Assembly: GCF_001613345.1 (NCBI RefSeq)
Contig: NZ_BDCE01000043.1
Location: 1 to 49,789, forward strand
Direction: 5' to 3'
DNA: 49,789 nt
Source: Nocardia uniformis NBRC 13702
Lineage (GTDB): Bacteria; Actinomycetota; Actinomycetes; Mycobacteriales; Mycobacteriaceae
Shown here: one piece after another, positions 8,146-15,910 of the stretch
Position numbering within the stretch: the first letter of the stretch is position 1
Layout: every line of letters starts with the position of its first letter
Notes under the pieces: generated by a model
What the model saw: only the letters and a program-made list of their open reading frames with translations
What the model was told of the DNA's origin: nothing
The model's database searches: none
Translations under genes and position numbers: made by a program

Positions 8146-10335
8146 CTACCTCACGGCTCGGACGGGCGACCCGATTCCGGCGAGCCCGGTCAGTGCCCGC
8201 GGCAAGGCGCCCTGGTGCAGCACGCCGAGACGTTGGGTGGCGCGGGTGAGGGCGACGTAGAGTTCGGCCGCGCCGCGCGGGCCGTCGGCCAGGATCCGTT
8301 CCGGTTCCACGACGAGGACGGCATCGAACTCCAAGCCCTTCGTTTCCGACGCCGGTACCGTGCCCGGTACATCCGGTGGCCCGATCACGACGCTGGTCCC
8401 TTCGCGACCCGCTTCCTCCCGGACGAATTCCTCGATGGCAGTGGCCAGTTCGTCCGCGCCGACCTCCCGGGACCAGGGCTGGACACCGCAGGCGCGAACC
8501 GACTCCGGCGGCTGGACCTCGGGTGCGAACTCGGCGAGCACCGCGGCGGCGACACTCATGATCTCCGCCGGGGTGCGGTAGTTCACGGTGAGCGACCGGT
8601 AGACCCAGCGGCCGGGCACATACGGCTCCATCATCGTGCTCCATGAGGTCGCTCCGGCCACCGATCGGCGCTGGGCGAGATCGCCGACCACCGTGAAGGA
8701 TTTGCCCGGGCAGCGGCGCATCAGCACCCGCCAGTCCATTTCGGACAGTTCCTGGGCCTCATCGACCACCACATGCCGGTAGGTCCAATCCCGGTCGGCG
8801 GCAGCGCGTTCGGCGAGTTCACGGGTATCGCGCTCGAGGAAACGATCCGCCAGATCCTCGGCGTAGAGCAAATCCGTGGCGAACAGATGGTCCTCGTCGT
8901 CCATCATGTCCTCGCGGCCGACCATATTGTCGAGCACCGCGGCGGCATACGCGGCCTCGGCCCTGCGTTCCCGCTCGGCGGTCCGGTCGACCGGCTTATC
9001 GCGGCCGAGCAGGTCGACGAGTTCGTCGAGCAGCGGGACGTCCGACACCGTCCAGGCGTCGCCGTCGACACGGAAGAGCGCCGGGTCCGCGCCTGCCGCC
9101 CGGAGCCGCTCCGGTGACGAGTACAGCTGTGTCAGCAGTGTTTCCGGCGTCAGTATCGGCCAGAGTTCGTCGAGCGCGGCGGTGAACCCGTCGTGGTCCG
9201 CGAGCTCCTCGCGCAGATCGGTGCGCAGGTTCTCCCAGGCTTCGCGGTCCGCGCGGGTCAGCCAGCCCTGGCCGATCCGGGTAATCGCCCGCTCGGTGAG
9301 CGCCCAGGTGAGGACCTCGATGAACACCTCACGAGCCGCATTGTGTGGCAGTCCGCTGGTACGCGCCTCCTCCCTGGCCCAGTCCGCGGTCGCGGCGTCG
9401 ATCCGCACCGTGACATCCGCCAGTTCGATATGCACCGGCTCCTCCGGCACACGCTGCCGATCGGCGACCGCCGCCGCGAGGACATCCAGGATCCGCAGTG
9501 AGCCCTTGAGCCGCGCCGCTTCCGGAGTGTCGTCGGCGGTGGCGCGCAGACCGGGTACGAAATCACCGGCGGTCATGAACACCACATTGGTCTCGCCCAA
9601 TGACGGCAGCACCCGGCCGATGTGGTTCAGGAACGCCGGATTGGGCCCGACCACGAGTACGCCGTGGCGTTCCATCTGCTCGCGCTGGGTGTAGAGCAGG
9701 TACGCGACACGGTGCAGCGCCACCACGGTCTTCCCGGTACCCGGGCCGCCCTCGATGACCAGCACGCCCGGATGATCGAGCCGGATGATCTCGTCCTGCT
9801 CGGCCTGAATCGTCGCCACGATATCGCGCATTCCCGCACCGCGCGGCGCGTTGACCGCCGCGAGCAGGGCGGCGTCCCCGCCCTCGCCACCATCGGGACG
9901 GCCGAGGACCTCATCGGTGAAATCGACTAATTGCCGCCCACGCGTATGGAACTGGCGCCGCCGACGCATATCCTCCGGGGTCGCGGCGGTGGCGACATAG
10001 AACGCGCGCGCCGCCGGAGCCCGCCAGTCGAGCAGTAACGTCTCGAACTCGTTCGCCTCATCGAAAAGGCCGATCCGCCCGATGTAGGTCCGCTCACCCG
10101 CCAGGGTGTCCAACCGACCGAAACACAGCCCGTTATCCGCGACATCCAGTCGCTTCACCTCTTTGGCCAGCGCGCGCACCTCGAACTCCCGTTCCATCGG
10201 TGAGCCGCCGTTCCCCCGCAACGCCGCGGAGTATCGCCCCTTCACTTGCGCGCGCTCGCCGTCGAGGCGCGTGTACAGCCCGGCCACATAGCTCTGCTCG
10301 GACCGCAATTCCGCTTCGTACCCCTGAGTTTTCAC
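8146..10335 (-). CDS. helR: HelD/HelR-family RNA polymerase-recycling helicase, probable rifamycin-resistance factor
   Basis: The 729-residue protein is a superfamily 1 ATPase of HelD type. It has an N-terminal coiled-coil-forming stretch (about 1-60), Walker A EGGPGTGKTVVALHRVAYLLY near residue 193, VVDEAQELSEMDW near 526, NYRTPAEI and a C-terminal ALTRATQRLGVL. An acidic segment REDMMDDEDH near residue 478 sits where HelR proteins carry the loop that enters the RNA polymerase primary channel. HelR dislodges rifamycin-bound polymerase and is known from Streptomyces and Mycobacterium abscessus. The GTG start has GAGGG about 6 bases upstream. A 19-bp RAE-like element lies 76 bases before it, supporting helR over a general helD and implying rifamycin induction. 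Confidence 0.9.
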   Translation of the reverse strand: MKTQGYEAELRSEQSYVAGLYTRLDGERAQVKGRYSAALRGNGGSPMEREFEVRALAKEVKRLDVADNGLCFGRLDTLAGERTYIGRIGLFDEANEFETLLLDWRAPAARAFYVATAATPEDMRRRRQFHTRGRQLVDFTDEVLGRPDGGEGGDAALLAAVNAPRGAGMRDIVATIQAEQDEIIRLDHPGVLVIEGGPGTGKTVVALHRVAYLLYTQREQMERHGVLVVGPNPAFLNHIGRVLPSLGETNVVFMTAGDFVPGLRATADDTPEAARLKGSLRILDVLAAAVADRQRVPEEPVHIELADVTVRIDAATADWAREEARTSGLPHNAAREVFIEVLTWALTERAITRIGQGWLTRADREAWENLRTDLREELADHDGFTAALDELWPILTPETLLTQLYSSPERLRAAGADPALFRVDGDAWTVSDVPLLDELVDLLGRDKPVDRTAERERRAEAAYAAAVLDNMVGREDMMDDEDHLFATDLLYAEDLADRFLERDTRELAERAAADRDWTYRHVVVDEAQELSEMDWRVLMRRCPGKSFTVVGDLAQRRSVAGATSWSTMMEPYVPGRWVYRSLTVNYRTPAEIMSVAAAVLAEFAPEVQPPESVRACGVQPWSREVGADELATAIEEFVREEAGREGTSVVIGPPDVPGTVPASETKGLEFDAVLVVEPERILADGPRGAAELYVALTRATQRLGVLHQGALPRALTGLAGIGSPVRAVR

Positions 10336-10410
10336 ATGCCCTCGCTTTCCGGGCAGCAGCCCATCTCCGCAGGTACTGGCTTTGACCCAGGCGATTCTGC
10401 AGCACTACCC

Positions 10411-10429
10411 GGGTCTTGCCGCAAGCCCC
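10411..10429 (-). promoter_or_regulatory. Rifamycin-associated element (RAE) upstream of helR
   Basis: On the minus strand the 19 bases read GGGGCTTGCGGCAAGACCC, an interrupted inverted repeat (GCTTG/CAAG). As I remember the published actinobacterial RAE (GGGGCTTGCGGCAAGGCCC), it differs at a single base. RAEs precede rifamycin-inducible resistance genes such as rox, arr, rph and helR. A GTATAC -10-like sequence lies just upstream on the same strand. Confidence 0.85.
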
Positions 10430-10447
10430 CCGGTGCGGTATACGTTA

Positions 10448-10483
10448 GAAAGGGAAAGGAGTTAGGACTCTCCTTTCCCTTTC
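10448..10483 (-). terminator. Perfect 14-bp stem hairpin after the mce-like gene
   Basis: GAAAGGGAAAGGAG at 10448-10461 pairs perfectly with 10470-10483 across an 8-base loop. It lies 22 bases past the stop of the leftward mce-like gene and before the helR promoter, so it should insulate helR from read-through. There is no U-tract, as is common in high-GC actinobacteria. Confidence 0.75.
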
Positions 10484-10505
10484 CTGTGCCCGTTCTGACG
10501 ACCCC

Positions 10506-11675
10506 TCACATTCCGGGCAGCCCGGCGAAGAGCAGCTGGAAGATGGTTCCGCTGACGGGGCGGGGTGCGGTCGGCGGGGTGAAGACGTGGCCCTCCGAAG
10601 TATCCGTGACCAGATAATTGGCGTTCACGCTCTGATTCCGATCGAGCACCCCTTCACAGTGCGGGCCACCGGTGGCGTTGACCTTCGCGAGATCCTGCGG
10701 ATACTTGTACGGTTCGCCAGCGGGCATGAGGCTGGCATTGAACTTCACCCAGGGACCGTCGCCGCCGAACATATCCGAGATCACCGGCAGGCCCGTCGAC
10801 AGGCCGACGATGGTGCAGTACAGCGCGGACCTGTACTCATTGAGTGTTCCGGTGGTCGGGCGGAGCAGGCGCAGGGCTGTACTCAGCGGACCTTCGGTGT
10901 CATTCAGAACGGGTGTCGCGGTATCGGCGAGACCGATCACACTGAGCAGTACCGCATCCAACTGTGTCGCGCTGTCGACGAGTGTTCCGGCGGTGACCTC
11001 GGCATTGCCGGTCACCCGCAGGAGATCTGGAACCGTATCGGCATACAGGTCGGTGACGTCGGCCGTGGCGATCAGATCTCGGCGCAGTGCGGGCAGACTG
11101 GGGTTGAGTTCGCGGAGCATCTCATCCGAGGCAGTCAACAGCTCGCCGATTTGGGCACCCCTGCCATCGAGTGCGGTTCCCAACGCGGACAACGTGGCAT
11201 TGAGCTTCACGGGGTCGATCTTGTCCAGAATATCGGACAGTTTTTGGAACAGCGTGTTGAATTCCACCGTCACCGCTGTCGCGGCGACCGTCGCACCGGC
11301 GCGCAACGGTTGACTCGAAGGATTTTGTGGCACAACAAAATTGACATACTTCGCGCCGAATACCGTGGTCGACTCGATGTCGACAGTCACATTAGCCGGC
11401 AGGTAGGTGAGCTGGTCGGGATTGATTTCGAGCCGCAGGCGCACCGAATCGGGGTCATAGTCCACCTCCGCGACACGCCCGATATCCACACCACGCAGTT
11501 TCACTTTCGCATCGGGATCGAGCACCAGCCCGCTACGCGGCGCCTGCACGAATACCGTCGCCGACGAGGTGAAAGCCCCGCCGTACATCATCAGCACCAG
11601 CGTGAGGACACCCACGATGAGAACAATCAGGGCCAGTCCCGCAAGTCTCTGCGCAACCTTGGCCGACCTTGCCAT
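10506..11675 (-). CDS. Solitary Mce/MlaD-family lipid-transport protein
   Basis: The 389-residue protein has an N-terminal TM anchor (LAGLALIVLIVGVLTLVLMMYGG), an MlaD/MCE domain (about 40-130; VFVQAPRSGLVLDPDAKVKLRGVDIGRV, TVFGAKYVNFV) and a long helical C-terminal region that ends in the usual actinobacterial mce pattern (GHVFTPPTAPRP). Mce proteins build periplasmic tunnels for sterols or lipids and normally come as six genes behind yrbEA/yrbEB. Here there is only one and no permease is nearby, so it may serve as an extra subunit for a complex encoded elsewhere. GAGG lies 4-5 bases before the ATG at 11675, which I prefer to the GTG at 11699. Confidence 0.9.
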   Translation of the reverse strand: MARSAKVAQRLAGLALIVLIVGVLTLVLMMYGGAFTSSATVFVQAPRSGLVLDPDAKVKLRGVDIGRVAEVDYDPDSVRLRLEINPDQLTYLPANVTVDIESTTVFGAKYVNFVVPQNPSSQPLRAGATVAATAVTVEFNTLFQKLSDILDKIDPVKLNATLSALGTALDGRGAQIGELLTASDEMLRELNPSLPALRRDLIATADVTDLYADTVPDLLRVTGNAEVTAGTLVDSATQLDAVLLSVIGLADTATPVLNDTEGPLSTALRLLRPTTGTLNEYRSALYCTIVGLSTGLPVISDMFGGDGPWVKFNASLMPAGEPYKYPQDLAKVNATGGPHCEGVLDRNQSVNANYLVTDTSEGHVFTPPTAPRPVSGTIFQLLFAGLPGM

Positions 11676-11816
11676 TTGCCTCGAAAAACCCAGTGGCACA
11701 CGACAAGGCTAAACCTGAACAGCGGCAGGTATACATGCTTTCGGAGAACCGATCGGTATGCATTCCGAACAGTTGTCCAGTGTGGTGTCCTGGACCGCGC
11801 GGCCACTTATTGTCCG

Positions 11817-12896
11817 TCAGGACGGCGTCGAGAAGAGCCCCGGGCGGGTGACCAGGGGAAGATCGAGGGTCGTCCGGATTCCCGGCGGTGCGGCGACCAC
11901 CGCGGGGATCGAGTTCACGATGCGCCCGGCCGCGGCGACAATCGCCGCGTGGTTGTGATCGCCATGCCGACTGGCTGGAATGATATCGACGGAATAGGAA
12001 GGCTCACCGACGATTTCGATGCGGTAGCACCCACCACCCCGTGCGGGCCGTGGCCAGTGCGGGCACAGATCCTCGTGCAATCGGGTGATGTGTTCGATGA
12101 CGATCACGGCCTCGTCCGCGACCATGCCACGCACTTCGAACCGCAGGGCGGCCAACCCGCCCGCGGGAATATGACCGGCGGCGATATCGAATGCGCTGGG
12201 CGCGGGGACACGTTCGTACGTTTCGGTAATCGCGTCGATGGTCACACCGAGCCCGGCGGCCAGCTGCCGGATGGCGGGACCCCACGCGAGGCCGAGAATT
12301 CCCGGTTGCAGCAGCATCGGAATCTCATCGAGCGGCTTTCCGAAACCCATGACATCGAACATGACGGTCGCGCCGTCGTAGGTGGCGTAGTCGGCGATCT
12401 CCATGCAGCGCACCTGCTCGACGGTCTGACAGGTGCCCGCCAGCGCGAGCGGCAAGAGGTCATTCGCGAAGCCCGGGTCCACACCGGTGATGAACAGGCT
12501 CGACTTCCCCTGCTCGGCAGCGTCTTCCACCGCGCTGAGGTACTTGGTCGGGAGCACCTGCCAGGGATACTGGAGGATTCCGGGCGCTGAACCGACCACA
12601 TTCACGCCGGCGGTGAGCAGACGTCGACAGTCGTCCATCGCGCCCGGGAGCCGGGTGTCACCCATGGCGCAGTACACGACACATTCGGGCTCGGTGGCCA
12701 GCAGAGCATCGAGATCACCCACCGCGGCGATCCCGGTCGCGACCCCGAGACCGGCGAGGTCGCCGGCATCGCGGCCCACTTTGTCCGGCGTCGAGACGCA
12801 TACCCCGGTCAGCTCGTAGTTCGGGCTGCCGATCAGGCCGGATAGGGCCAGACGGCCCACGTTTCCAGTGCCGACATGGGCAACACGGATGGGCAT
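11817..12896 (-). CDS. DapB-like NAD(P)-dependent dehydrogenase, dihydrodipicolinate reductase N-terminal type
   Basis: The 359-residue protein opens with a Rossmann nucleotide-binding motif (VAHVGTGNVGRLALSGLI). It continues with DLDALLATEPECVVYCAMGD and GVNVVGSAPG, which resemble the dihydrodipicolinate reductase N-terminal domain and the related NADPH-dependent amine dehydrogenases. Such proteins are abundant in mycobacteria and nocardiae beside SDR and P450 genes, mostly with unknown substrates. The start at 12896 has a strong GGAGGAG about 5 bases upstream. An in-frame extension to 13145 exists but would cross the divergent promoter. It diverges from the SDR at 13012, which suggests shared control and perhaps a shared pathway. 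Confidence 0.85.
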   Translation of the reverse strand: MPIRVAHVGTGNVGRLALSGLIGSPNYELTGVCVSTPDKVGRDAGDLAGLGVATGIAAVGDLDALLATEPECVVYCAMGDTRLPGAMDDCRRLLTAGVNVVGSAPGILQYPWQVLPTKYLSAVEDAAEQGKSSLFITGVDPGFANDLLPLALAGTCQTVEQVRCMEIADYATYDGATVMFDVMGFGKPLDEIPMLLQPGILGLAWGPAIRQLAAGLGVTIDAITETYERVPAPSAFDIAAGHIPAGGLAALRFEVRGMVADEAVIVIEHITRLHEDLCPHWPRPARGGGCYRIEIVGEPSYSVDIIPASRHGDHNHAAIVAAAGRIVNSIPAVVAAPPGIRTTLDLPLVTRPGLFSTPS

Positions 12897-12962
12897 ATTT
12901 CTCCTCCGGGGATACGGGAGGGTGTGCGGGGCATACACCCGACATTCCTCCCGGTCAGTACT

Positions 12963-12978
12963 CCAGACAGGCGTCTGG
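12963..12978. promoter_or_regulatory. Inverted repeat in the divergent DapB-like/SDR promoter
   Basis: CCAGAC and GTCTGG form perfect 6-bp arms around AGGC, 33 bases before the SDR start and 66 before the DapB-like start. It has the size of a TetR-family operator. It partly resembles the CGGACATATGTCCG palindrome before the nearby tetR gene (GAC-4-GTC core), so the same regulator may bind. That is inference. Confidence 0.45.
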
Positions 12979-13011
12979 ATTTGATTCCAGTCGCATGTTA
13001 GCGTCACCGAC

Positions 13012-13752
13012 ATGGGACGTGTAGAGGGAAAAGTCGCACTCATCAGCGGGGGCGCACGCGGAATGGGTGCCGAGCACGCGCGGCTCCTGGTTTCCGAGGG
13101 CGCCCGGGTGATCATCGGTGACGTACTCGATGATGAGGGCCGCACCCTGGCCGAATCACTCGGCAGCGCAGCGAGTTTCGTCCATCTCGACGTCGCCGAA
13201 CCCGATCATTGGGACGCTGCGGTCGCACAGGCGGTGGATGAGTTCGGAACACTGAATGTGCTGGTGAACAATGCGGGCATTGTCAACGGCGGACCACTGC
13301 GGAAGTTCGATCTCGACAAGTGGCGTCGAATTATCGACGTCAATCTCACCGGGACATTCCTCGGTATGCGGGCCTGCGTTGATCCCATGATCGCCGCGGG
13401 TGGCGGCTCGATCATCAATGTCTCCTCGATCGAGGGCCTGCGCGGCGCACCGTGGGCACACGGCTATGTGGCGTCGAAGTGGGCGGTGCGCGGTCTGGCC
13501 AAATCGGCGGCACTGGAACTGGCACCGCACAATATTCGCGTCAACTCCATCCACCCCGGCCTGATTCGCACGCCGATGACCGCCGCGCTACCCGAGGATC
13601 TGGTGACCATCCCCCTCGGCCGTCCGGGCGAATCGCGAGAGGTCGCCACGTTCGTACTCTTCCTGGCCAGCGACGAGTCCTCGTATGCGACCGGATCGGA
13701 ATTCGTGATGGACGGCGGCCTGGTTACCGCCGTGCCACATAAGACGTCCTAG
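13012..13752 (+). CDS. SDR oxidoreductase, 3-alpha/20-beta-hydroxysteroid dehydrogenase-like
   Basis: The 246-residue classical SDR has cofactor motif SGGARGMG, NNAG, catalytic Ser in NVSSIEG, Tyr152 and Lys156 (YVASK), and the C-terminal LASDESSYATGSEFVMDGG. Long stretches (ALISGGARGMGA, IRVNSIHPGL) match what I remember of M. tuberculosis Rv2002 (FabG3), a 3-alpha/20-beta-hydroxysteroid dehydrogenase. A steroid or other cyclic alcohol/ketone is therefore the likely substrate. No Shine-Dalgarno is visible. TGTTAG ends 10 bases before the ATG, so the transcript may have a very short leader. The gene converges with tetR, 2 bases away. Confidence 0.9.
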   Translation: MGRVEGKVALISGGARGMGAEHARLLVSEGARVIIGDVLDDEGRTLAESLGSAASFVHLDVAEPDHWDAAVAQAVDEFGTLNVLVNNAGIVNGGPLRKFDLDKWRRIIDVNLTGTFLGMRACVDPMIAAGGGSIINVSSIEGLRGAPWAHGYVASKWAVRGLAKSAALELAPHNIRVNSIHPGLIRTPMTAALPEDLVTIPLGRPGESREVATFVLFLASDESSYATGSEFVMDGGLVTAVPHKTS

Positions 13753-13754
13753 CC

Positions 13755-14306
13755 TCACGCCAGTAATCGGCGAGCGCACTTCTCCATTCGATCGGCCACT
13801 TCCGCGTAGGAAAGATGGCCCATACCGGCCTGCAGCATTGCGCCGTAGAACAGCAATTCGAGGCATTCCAGATCCTCGGTGTCATCCGTTCCGAGTGCGT
13901 GTGTCAGGCGCGTTCGAAGTTCGCCGCCGATACGCAGCCGCAGATGTGCGACGTCGGGGTCGTTGCCGAGCAGCGCCTGGCCCACCGCGGCGGCCAGCGC
14001 GGGCTCGTCCGCGACCAGCATGGCCGCTTGCCGCAGTACCGCGAGCGCGCGGGTAGCACCGTCGGCGTCGGGTAATTCCGCGGGCGGCAGGGCGGTCAAT
14101 CGTCGCCAGTACACCTCGGAGATGAGGTGCTCCTTGGAGGAGAAATAGGTGTAGGCGGTGGCGGTACCGACACCCGCCTCGGCGGCGATCAGTCGAATGG
14201 TGGTGCCGGCGAAGCCCTCACGAGTGAGCACCTGCACTGCTGCCGTAGTGAGCCGGTCGACGGTTTCGGCCTGTTTGCCGGTCAACCGTCGACGGGTGGC
14301 TTCCAT
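13755..14306 (-). CDS. TetR-family repressor of the P450/SDR block
   Basis: The 183-residue protein has an N-terminal TetR helix-turn-helix (about 12-60; TTIRLIAAEAGVGTATAYTYFSSKEHLI) and a helical ligand-binding half of ordinary length. It is the last gene of the leftward run cyp51, CYP125-like, SDR, small protein. A perfect palindrome (CGGACATATGTCCG) lies 18 bases upstream of its start, and nearly the same 27-bp sequence precedes cyp51. I infer that it represses itself and the P450 genes and that a sterol or steroid-like ligand releases it. The ligand is not known. Confidence 0.88.
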   Translation of the reverse strand: MEATRRRLTGKQAETVDRLTTAAVQVLTREGFAGTTIRLIAAEAGVGTATAYTYFSSKEHLISEVYWRRLTALPPAELPDADGATRALAVLRQAAMLVADEPALAAAVGQALLGNDPDVAHLRLRIGGELRTRLTHALGTDDTEDLECLELLFYGAMLQAGMGHLSYAEVADRMEKCARRLLA

Positions 14307-14324
14307 ATTGGGCGATTAGGGGGC

Positions 14325-14351
14325 GGACATATGTCCGAATACTACTACCGA
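14325..14351 (-). promoter_or_regulatory. TetR operator/promoter candidate before tetR
   Basis: A perfect 14-bp palindrome (14324-14337, CGGACATATGTCCG) is followed by ACTACTACCGA. The 27-bp block matches 18600-18626 at 24 positions. On the minus strand the TAGTAT next to the palindrome can serve as -10 with the operator over the start site. Confidence 0.7.
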
Positions 14352-14416
14352 CACCTGTCCGGACGTGATCGCCGACCCAGCACGCGGGTATGTGTCGATG
14401 CTGTCGGCCGCTCGTG

Positions 14417-14725
14417 TCAGGGCGTTGGCTGGTCCGACTGCCAGTCCCTGCCGAACAAGGGCAGCTGTGGAGAGACGCTGTCGCCGTCGCTATTGAGGCT
14501 GCGCAGGCACCGCACACAGCTGACGCCCGCCCGGGTCGGTTGCAGGGCCGCAGGCGACCAACCGGCTACGCCGGTGTGGCACAACAACTCCGGCACTTCC
14601 TCGGCCCCGATCCACTTGCCCATACTGACCGCGTGCACGGTGCGCCCATTGCGAACGATGGCGTGTACGCCGGGATCACCGAATTTCGCTCGCTCGGACG
14701 CGGCCAATGGGGCGATGTCGGTCAT
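14417..14725 (-). CDS. Small Cys/His-containing hypothetical protein (102 residues)
   Basis: The frame between SDR and tetR, on the same strand, encodes 102 residues with ordinary codon use and a plausible folded pattern (VHAIVRNGRTVHAVSMGKW, AEEVPELLCHTG). A CVRC pair plus earlier Cys and His residues could bind a metal. I do not recognise a family. There is no strong ribosome binding site, and alternative frames on both strands are also open, so this call is only moderately supported. Confidence 0.45.
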   Translation of the reverse strand: MTDIAPLAASERAKFGDPGVHAIVRNGRTVHAVSMGKWIGAEEVPELLCHTGVAGWSPAALQPTRAGVSCVRCLRSLNSDGDSVSPQLPLFGRDWQSDQPTP

Positions 14726-14796
14726 GCGCTGGACAATACGGATCCACTACGACAACGGCGGGGACGTTGGCGGCCCGGTCACCCGGTCGGTCGTGG

Positions 14797-15639
14797 TTAT
14801 CGGGTGCGGCGGAGCCGCTCGTCGTAGGTTCGGCGCGCGGTCTGGTCGACATCTTCGAGGAAGATGTGGTCGATACCGAGTCGGCGGGTCATGAATTCCC
14901 CGATCGGGCGGGGGGTGAGCTTATTCGCCGCGGCGAGCCAGCCCGCTGACCGGGTGACGGTGACGCGTCGACGTGGCCGTGCGATGAGATCGGCGATCGC
15001 CCGGGCGACATCCTCCGGCTCGGCCAGTAGACCGAACGGCGCTCGGGTGCCGGCGATCATTTCCGTGCGGGTGAAGGTGGGCAGCACCGCAGAGAAGTGC
15101 ACGCCACGGCCGCGGTATTCGCGGCGCATCGAATCGGTGAAGTTCAGGACCGCCTGTTTACTCGCGCAATAGGTGGCCATCCCCGGGGTCGGGTTCTCTC
15201 CGGCCAGGGACGCGATATTCACGCAGTGTCCTCGGCCCCGGGCGAGCATGTGCGGCAATACGATTTTGGTGCCGAGCATTACGCCGTAGACATTGACATC
15301 GAGGATTCGGCGGGTGATCTCGTCGGGTTCGGAGGTGAACAGGCCGAGTGGCATGACCCCCGCATTATTGATCAGCACGTCGAGCGGGCCGACCGTATCC
15401 CGAGTTCGATCGAGAAACGCCGCGAACGAGGCGGGGTCGGTGACGTCGAGCCGGAAGGCCCCGGCCAGACCCAGGGCCGAGGCGGTGTCGGATGCGGTCT
15501 CGCTGTCGATATCTCCGATGACGACGGCGGCACCACGTGCGGACAGCTCCGCGGCGATGGCCCGGCCGATCCCGCGCGCGCCTCCGGTGACGGCGACGGT
15601 GCGGCCCGCGATCGATCGGTTGCGATACTGCCTACTCAT
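14797..15639 (-). CDS. SDR family oxidoreductase in the cyp51 locus
   Basis: The 280-residue SDR has TGGARGIG, NNAGVMPLG, catalytic Ser in NIASLAG, and YCASK, with a C-terminal extension (RRRVTVTRSAGWLAAANKLTPR) typical of the group whose members end in a basic, possibly membrane-associated tail. It resembles the SDR found next to cyp51 in mycobacteria (Rv0765c-type) in length and layout. It could oxidise or reduce an alcohol or ketone on the P450 product. It is followed on the same strand by the 102-residue protein and tetR, and it diverges from the small gene at 15700. Confidence 0.88.
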   Translation of the reverse strand: MSRQYRNRSIAGRTVAVTGGARGIGRAIAAELSARGAAVVIGDIDSETASDTASALGLAGAFRLDVTDPASFAAFLDRTRDTVGPLDVLINNAGVMPLGLFTSEPDEITRRILDVNVYGVMLGTKIVLPHMLARGRGHCVNIASLAGENPTPGMATYCASKQAVLNFTDSMRREYRGRGVHFSAVLPTFTRTEMIAGTRAPFGLLAEPEDVARAIADLIARPRRRVTVTRSAGWLAAANKLTPRPIGEFMTRRLGIDHIFLEDVDQTARRTYDERLRRTR

Positions 15640-15699
15640 CGAACTTCAAACCTTCCGCTCACCGCGAATCTCATTGTGCTGTAACGCTATTGTGTGACC

Positions 15700-15846
15700 A
15701 TGAAAACTCGACTCAACTGCCCCTGCGGTGAACATATTTCGGCTCCCGACGAGGCCCAGCTCATCGCGCTGACCCAGGACCATCTCGCCGAGAAACACCC
15801 CGGCCACGATTACACCCCCGACGAAATTCTGTTCATCGCATATTGA
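15700..15846 (+). CDS. 48-residue DUF1059-like small protein
   Basis: ATG at 15700 to TGA at 15846 gives 48 residues with an N-terminal CPCG motif (TRLNCPCGEHISAPDEAQ) and a helical HLAEKHPGHDYTPDEI segment. This matches the pattern of DUF1059-type small proteins, in which the Cys and His residues probably hold a metal. It lies alone on the plus strand between CYP125-like and SDR, and converges with the former. The function is unknown. The compact motif and full-length family match make it credible despite its size. Confidence 0.7.
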   Translation: MKTRLNCPCGEHISAPDEAQLIALTQDHLAEKHPGHDYTPDEILFIAY

Positions 15847-15910
15847 TTCGGGAGTCGCCGCGTACCGGTGTCGTTCATAACGTCACCGGCCGCGTCGCGT
15901 TGCCAACCGA

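Noticed and set aside
11748..11757. Palindrome ACCGATCGGT upstream of the mce-like gene
   Set aside because: Only 10 bp, expected by chance in this composition. No second copy was noticed in a related promoter.
10587..12590. A 667-codon open frame on the plus strand
   Set aside because: It lies wholly opposite the mce-like and DapB-like genes, both of which have clear family motifs. Its translation has no domain and is a mirror effect of high-GC coding DNA.
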